Shown here one piece after another: positions 61,928 through 64,000 of a DNA stretch of 64,000 nucleotides; the stretch's first letter is position 1; every line of letters starts with the position of its first letter. The stretch spans positions 62,001-126,000 of the forward strand of contig CAPFSK010000001.1 in NCBI GenBank assembly GCA_948614045.1, read 5' to 3'. The DNA is from an uncultured Candidatus Saccharibacteria bacterium (GTDB taxonomy: Bacteria; Patescibacteriota; Saccharimonadia; Saccharimonadales; Saccharimonadaceae). The notes below the pieces were generated by a model, which was not told the DNA's origin, did no database searches, and saw only the letters and a list, made by a program, of their open reading frames with translations. A program made the translations under genes and the position numbers.

Positions 61928-62539
61928 TTATCGCTCCCTGAAGACTTTTTCATAAATAAAGCCGATCTCAGAATCGGTCTTCCCGCTGGCGTCGGGTTCA
62001 CCGTTCGGAATGACCTTTTCGTAAATTTTTTTGCAGCCCATGTGTTCGTAGAATTTATAATTACATGACTCATCGGTAAGAATTTGGAGATTTCTCATGT
62101 GGTCGTCGCGAGCCAATTCGAAAGTTTGGCTTAGAAGTTTTTGACCAATTTTTTGACCGCGAAACTTTTTATTGACAATCAAAACAACAATTTCGCCATC
62201 AAAATAATCTTCTAGTTCTGACGGTGCATAGTCATAATCACGATCATATTTACGAATAGCCATTTTATTTTTCACGAGAAAACTATTAGCTAATAGTTTT
62301 CTTACGACGCCGTAAGATTTCTTTCTAAAAAGATGACGCTTTGACTTCCATTTAGAATAGCCGCAAATCCCGACGACTTCTCTGCCCTGGATTTCAAAAA
62401 CAAAATTTTCGGTCTCACTTAAAATTTCTAGCCAGTATAGCCAAGCACAAGTCTTACCACGAGCTCCAGAGGCGCTTTTACCTAAATCCCATTCATGATA
62501 TAGCATGTCAACAATCTGGCGGTGATATTTGAATTTCAT
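61928..62539 (-). CDS. GNAT-family N-acetyltransferase
   Basis: 203 aa. Acetyl-CoA binding motif A VLIVNKKFRGQKIGQKLLSQ, motif B end YKFYEHMGCKKIYEKVIPN. Substrate unknown. Convergent with the NERD gene (stops adjacent). TATAAT 7 nt before the ATG. Confidence 0.88.
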   Translation of the reverse strand: MKFKYHRQIVDMLYHEWDLGKSASGARGKTCAWLYWLEILSETENFVFEIQGREVVGICGYSKWKSKRHLFRKKSYGVVRKLLANSFLVKNKMAIRKYDRDYDYAPSELEDYFDGEIVVLIVNKKFRGQKIGQKLLSQTFELARDDHMRNLQILTDESCNYKFYEHMGCKKIYEKVIPNGEPDASGKTDSEIGFIYEKVFRER

Positions 62540-62559
62540 ACCTTATATTATACTATATG

Positions 62560-62765
62560 TTTATGCTAGAATTAAGAGGTGGATGATTCCATGGGATCTG
62601 CGGATGACATTTGAGGTCAGGCTCCGGTTACCCGTTGCTCTCTGAAAAAAGATCGTGGAGTTTCTCTTTCATAAGTTCCAGGGAGAACGAGAAAGGCTTG
62701 AAATTTAGCGTGATTACGATCGCGCCGAAGATGAGTAAACTCCTCTACCTATGGATGTAGTTTTT
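62560..62765 (+). other. Non-coding region upstream of cassette 3
   Basis: Begins with TATGCTAGAAT, a good -10, then about 200 nt without an intact frame (one frame has KKIVEFLFHKFQGERERLEI with stops around it). Ends with short complementary segments ctctacc/ggatgtag. It could be the leader of an RNA covering cassette 3. Confidence 0.35.
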
Positions 62766-62950
62766 TGGCTTTTGTCCGTAGCGGGAACGTAAATTTGAAC
62801 GATGGTAAGATGTACAACGTCGGCGAGAGGGGCTACCCTTGGTCGCGTACAGCTAAATCGTCTACCAACGCCTACAACTTATGGATGACGTCTACAGATG
62901 TCAATCCGTCAAACAACAACAACCGTTGGAACGGTTTCCCCCTCCGCTGA
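62766..62950 (+). pseudogene. FISUMP-like C-terminal cassette 3
   Basis: 184 bp core 62766-62949 with the same borders tggcttttgtccgtagcgg and ggtttccccctccgctg as cassettes 1 and 2. Encodes LAFVRSGNVNLNDGKMYNVG, ERGYPWSRTAKSSTNAYNLW and NNNNRWNGFPLR, with the stop replacing the final Cys. AAC (Asn) codons are conspicuously frequent at the variable sites. A TTG at 62765 is the only possible start; no Shine-Dalgarno. Confidence 0.65.
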
Positions 62951-62980
62951 GGGTTTGGCCGGTTGCGGTGCCGATCTTTA

Positions 62981-63018
62981 ATAGAAAATACTCCACGTCA
63001 TAGTGGAGTATTTTCTAT
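62981..63018. terminator. Bidirectional terminator
   Basis: Perfect 16 bp stem atagaaaatactccac with complement, loop gtcata, between cassette 3 and tRNA-Lys. Confidence 0.85.
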
Positions 63019-63094
63019 GGTGAGTCGGGTGGGGCTCGAACCCACGACACCCTGCTTAAGAGGCAGGTGCTCTAACCAGCTGAGCTACCGACCC
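63018..63094 (-). tRNA. tRNA-Lys (CTT anticodon)
   Basis: 77 nt with CCA. Acceptor GGGTCGG/CCGACTC, anticodon loop CTCTTAA on stem CCTGC/GCAGG, T arm GTGGG/CCCAC. Confidence 0.95.
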
Positions 63095-63170
63095 ACAACT
63101 GGTAGTATTATATCACGTTAGAGGCGAAAATGAAAGCCCTAAAATAGCTGTTTTGTGCTAGAATAGTAAG

Positions 63171-64000
63171 ATGAAGATACGCGAGAATGTACCGATTTCT
63201 GAGCTAACGACGATGCGGCTAGGGGGTGCGGCACGATATGTGCTGGAGGTGGAGCAGCCAGAAGACGTAGAGGCCGCGTATGAATTTGCTGCAGAACGAG
63301 AGTTACCGACTTGGGTAATGGGGGGCGGAGCGAATACAATTGGGCACGATGATGGATTTCCTGGAGTAGTGATTTTGAACCGGCTGAAAGGGATTTCCGT
63401 GCGGAAAGACGGGGTGTTGGTCGCAGTAGAGGAGCTAAGTGAAGCAGATTTTAGTGATGAGATCATTTTAGTGGGGATGGGGGGAGAAATCTGGGATGAT
63501 TTCGTGAAATCCGCAGCCGAGCGAGGATATACTGGTACTGAGGCGATGAGCATGATACCGGGAACAGTGGGGGCGGCGCCAGTACAAAATATTGGCGCAT
63601 ACGGGCAGGACTTGGCTCAGGTCGTCGAATCGGTCGAGGCATACGATACAAAAACTAGCGAAATCATAACGCTGGCGCCGCCCCAAATGAACATGGGCTA
63701 TCGGACAACACGGTTTAATACCGGAGAAGATGCGGGGCGATTCTTTATTATTTCCGTAGCAGTGAAATTACGGCGCGGAGAGCTGACACCGCCGTTTTAT
63801 AATTCCTTGCAAAGATATATTAATGAACACGGAGTGATGGATTTTTCGCCGATGAGTATTCGGAAAATGGTCTGTGAGATTCGGGACGAAAAATTGCCCG
63901 ACCCGGAGAAGGTAGCAAGCGCAGGAAGTTTCTTTAAGAACGTTCGAGTAGCACCGGAGGATGCAGTAAGCGTACAGGAACGTGGAATTCCGCTCTGGGT
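63171..64000 (+). CDS. murB: UDP-N-acetylenolpyruvoylglucosamine reductase, 5' part (runs off the window)
   Basis: FAD enzyme that reduces UDP-GlcNAc-enolpyruvate to UDP-MurNAc, the precursor used by MurC. LTTMRLGGAARYVLEVEQPE at the start, FAD-site VMGGGANTIGHDDGFPGVVI, GYTGTEAMSMIPGTVGAAPV and NIGAYGQDLAQVVESVEAYD, catalytic Ser region ASAGSFFKN near the window end. TAGAAT lies 6 nt before the ATG: leaderless. About 276 codons are visible; the C-terminus is outside. Confidence 0.96.
   Translation, partial: MKIRENVPISELTTMRLGGAARYVLEVEQPEDVEAAYEFAAERELPTWVMGGGANTIGHDDGFPGVVILNRLKGISVRKDGVLVAVEELSEADFSDEIILVGMGGEIWDDFVKSAAERGYTGTEAMSMIPGTVGAAPVQNIGAYGQDLAQVVESVEAYDTKTSEIITLAPPQMNMGYRTTRFNTGEDAGRFFIISVAVKLRRGELTPPFYNSLQRYINEHGVMDFSPMSIRKMVCEIRDEKLPDPEKVASAGSFFKNVRVAPEDAVSVQERGIPLW

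Noticed and set aside
62600..62740. Coding sequence upstream of cassette 3 (KKIVEFLFHKF frame)
   Set aside because: Interrupted by stops on both sides, no start signal, and not in frame with the cassette.

Overview
The window looks like a chromosomal segment of a Patescibacteria (CPR) bacterium, most probably a Saccharibacteria (TM7) relative. The reasons are: compact genes with moderate GC; many hypothetical or membrane-anchored surface proteins; FISUMP-like C-terminal fragments; a secG-type small gene set; and a 23S-5S pair with no 16S next to it. The lineage call is inference from gene content and style; no marker tree could be run.

Layout. 0-10 kb: a 5'-partial view of alaS, then a minus-strand cluster reading typA, a hypothetical gene, tatD, a Lys/Ala/Pro-rich protein, a cysteine desulfurase and mnmA. 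Cysteine desulfurase and MnmA would cooperate in tRNA 2-thiolation. Five genes here (alaS, mnmA, cysteine desulfurase, tatD, typA) carry 86-98 bp palindromic elements inside their open reading frames. 10-17 kb: two secreted surface proteins, a lysozyme-like protein, tRNA-Leu, a PD-(D/E)XK-like protein, a 33-codon membrane peptide, two tail-to-tail FISUMP-like cassettes and an MFS transporter. 17-28.5 kb: mostly housekeeping (murC, a thioredoxin-fold membrane operon, aspS, a peptide-binding protein with secG, a holin-like protein, uvrC, small enzymes). 28.5-32.2 kb: 5S and 23S rRNA on the minus strand with their own strong promoter. 32.4-40.8 kb: a helicase with DNA-binding repeats, a G5-domain surface protein, phosphatase, Nudix, M1 aminopeptidase and a type IV pilus-type ATPase. 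40.8-46.3 kb: a two-gene SNF2 helicase/adenine methylase cassette of AT-richer composition, likely a defence system. 46.3-56.9 kb: surface protein, tRNA-Arg, TetR, GH25 muramidase, an AAA+ ClpC-like protein with a degenerate first ATPase, and a TetR-controlled MMPL exporter operon. 56.9-64 kb: ABC-F ATPase, tRNA-Arg with a nearby repeat of its 3' end, thioredoxin/rhodanese pair, NERD protein, GNAT, a third cassette, tRNA-Lys and the start of murB.

Two genome-wide habits show up. First, about twenty genes have a TATAAT-like -10 box ending 6-8 nt before the start codon and no Shine-Dalgarno, so their mRNAs should be leaderless; downstream operon genes instead carry Shine-Dalgarno sequences. This rule lets several starts be corrected. 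Second, strong promoters share the form TTGAC-N18-TNTGCTAYAAT with a 17 bp spacer.

The most notable candidates for something new are the in-frame palindromic elements of the first 10 kb (reminiscent of Rickettsia palindromic elements), the three promoter-poor C-terminal cassettes that could be silent variation modules, and a 30-codon cysteine-containing leader ORF that overlaps the start of the cysteine desulfurase gene.
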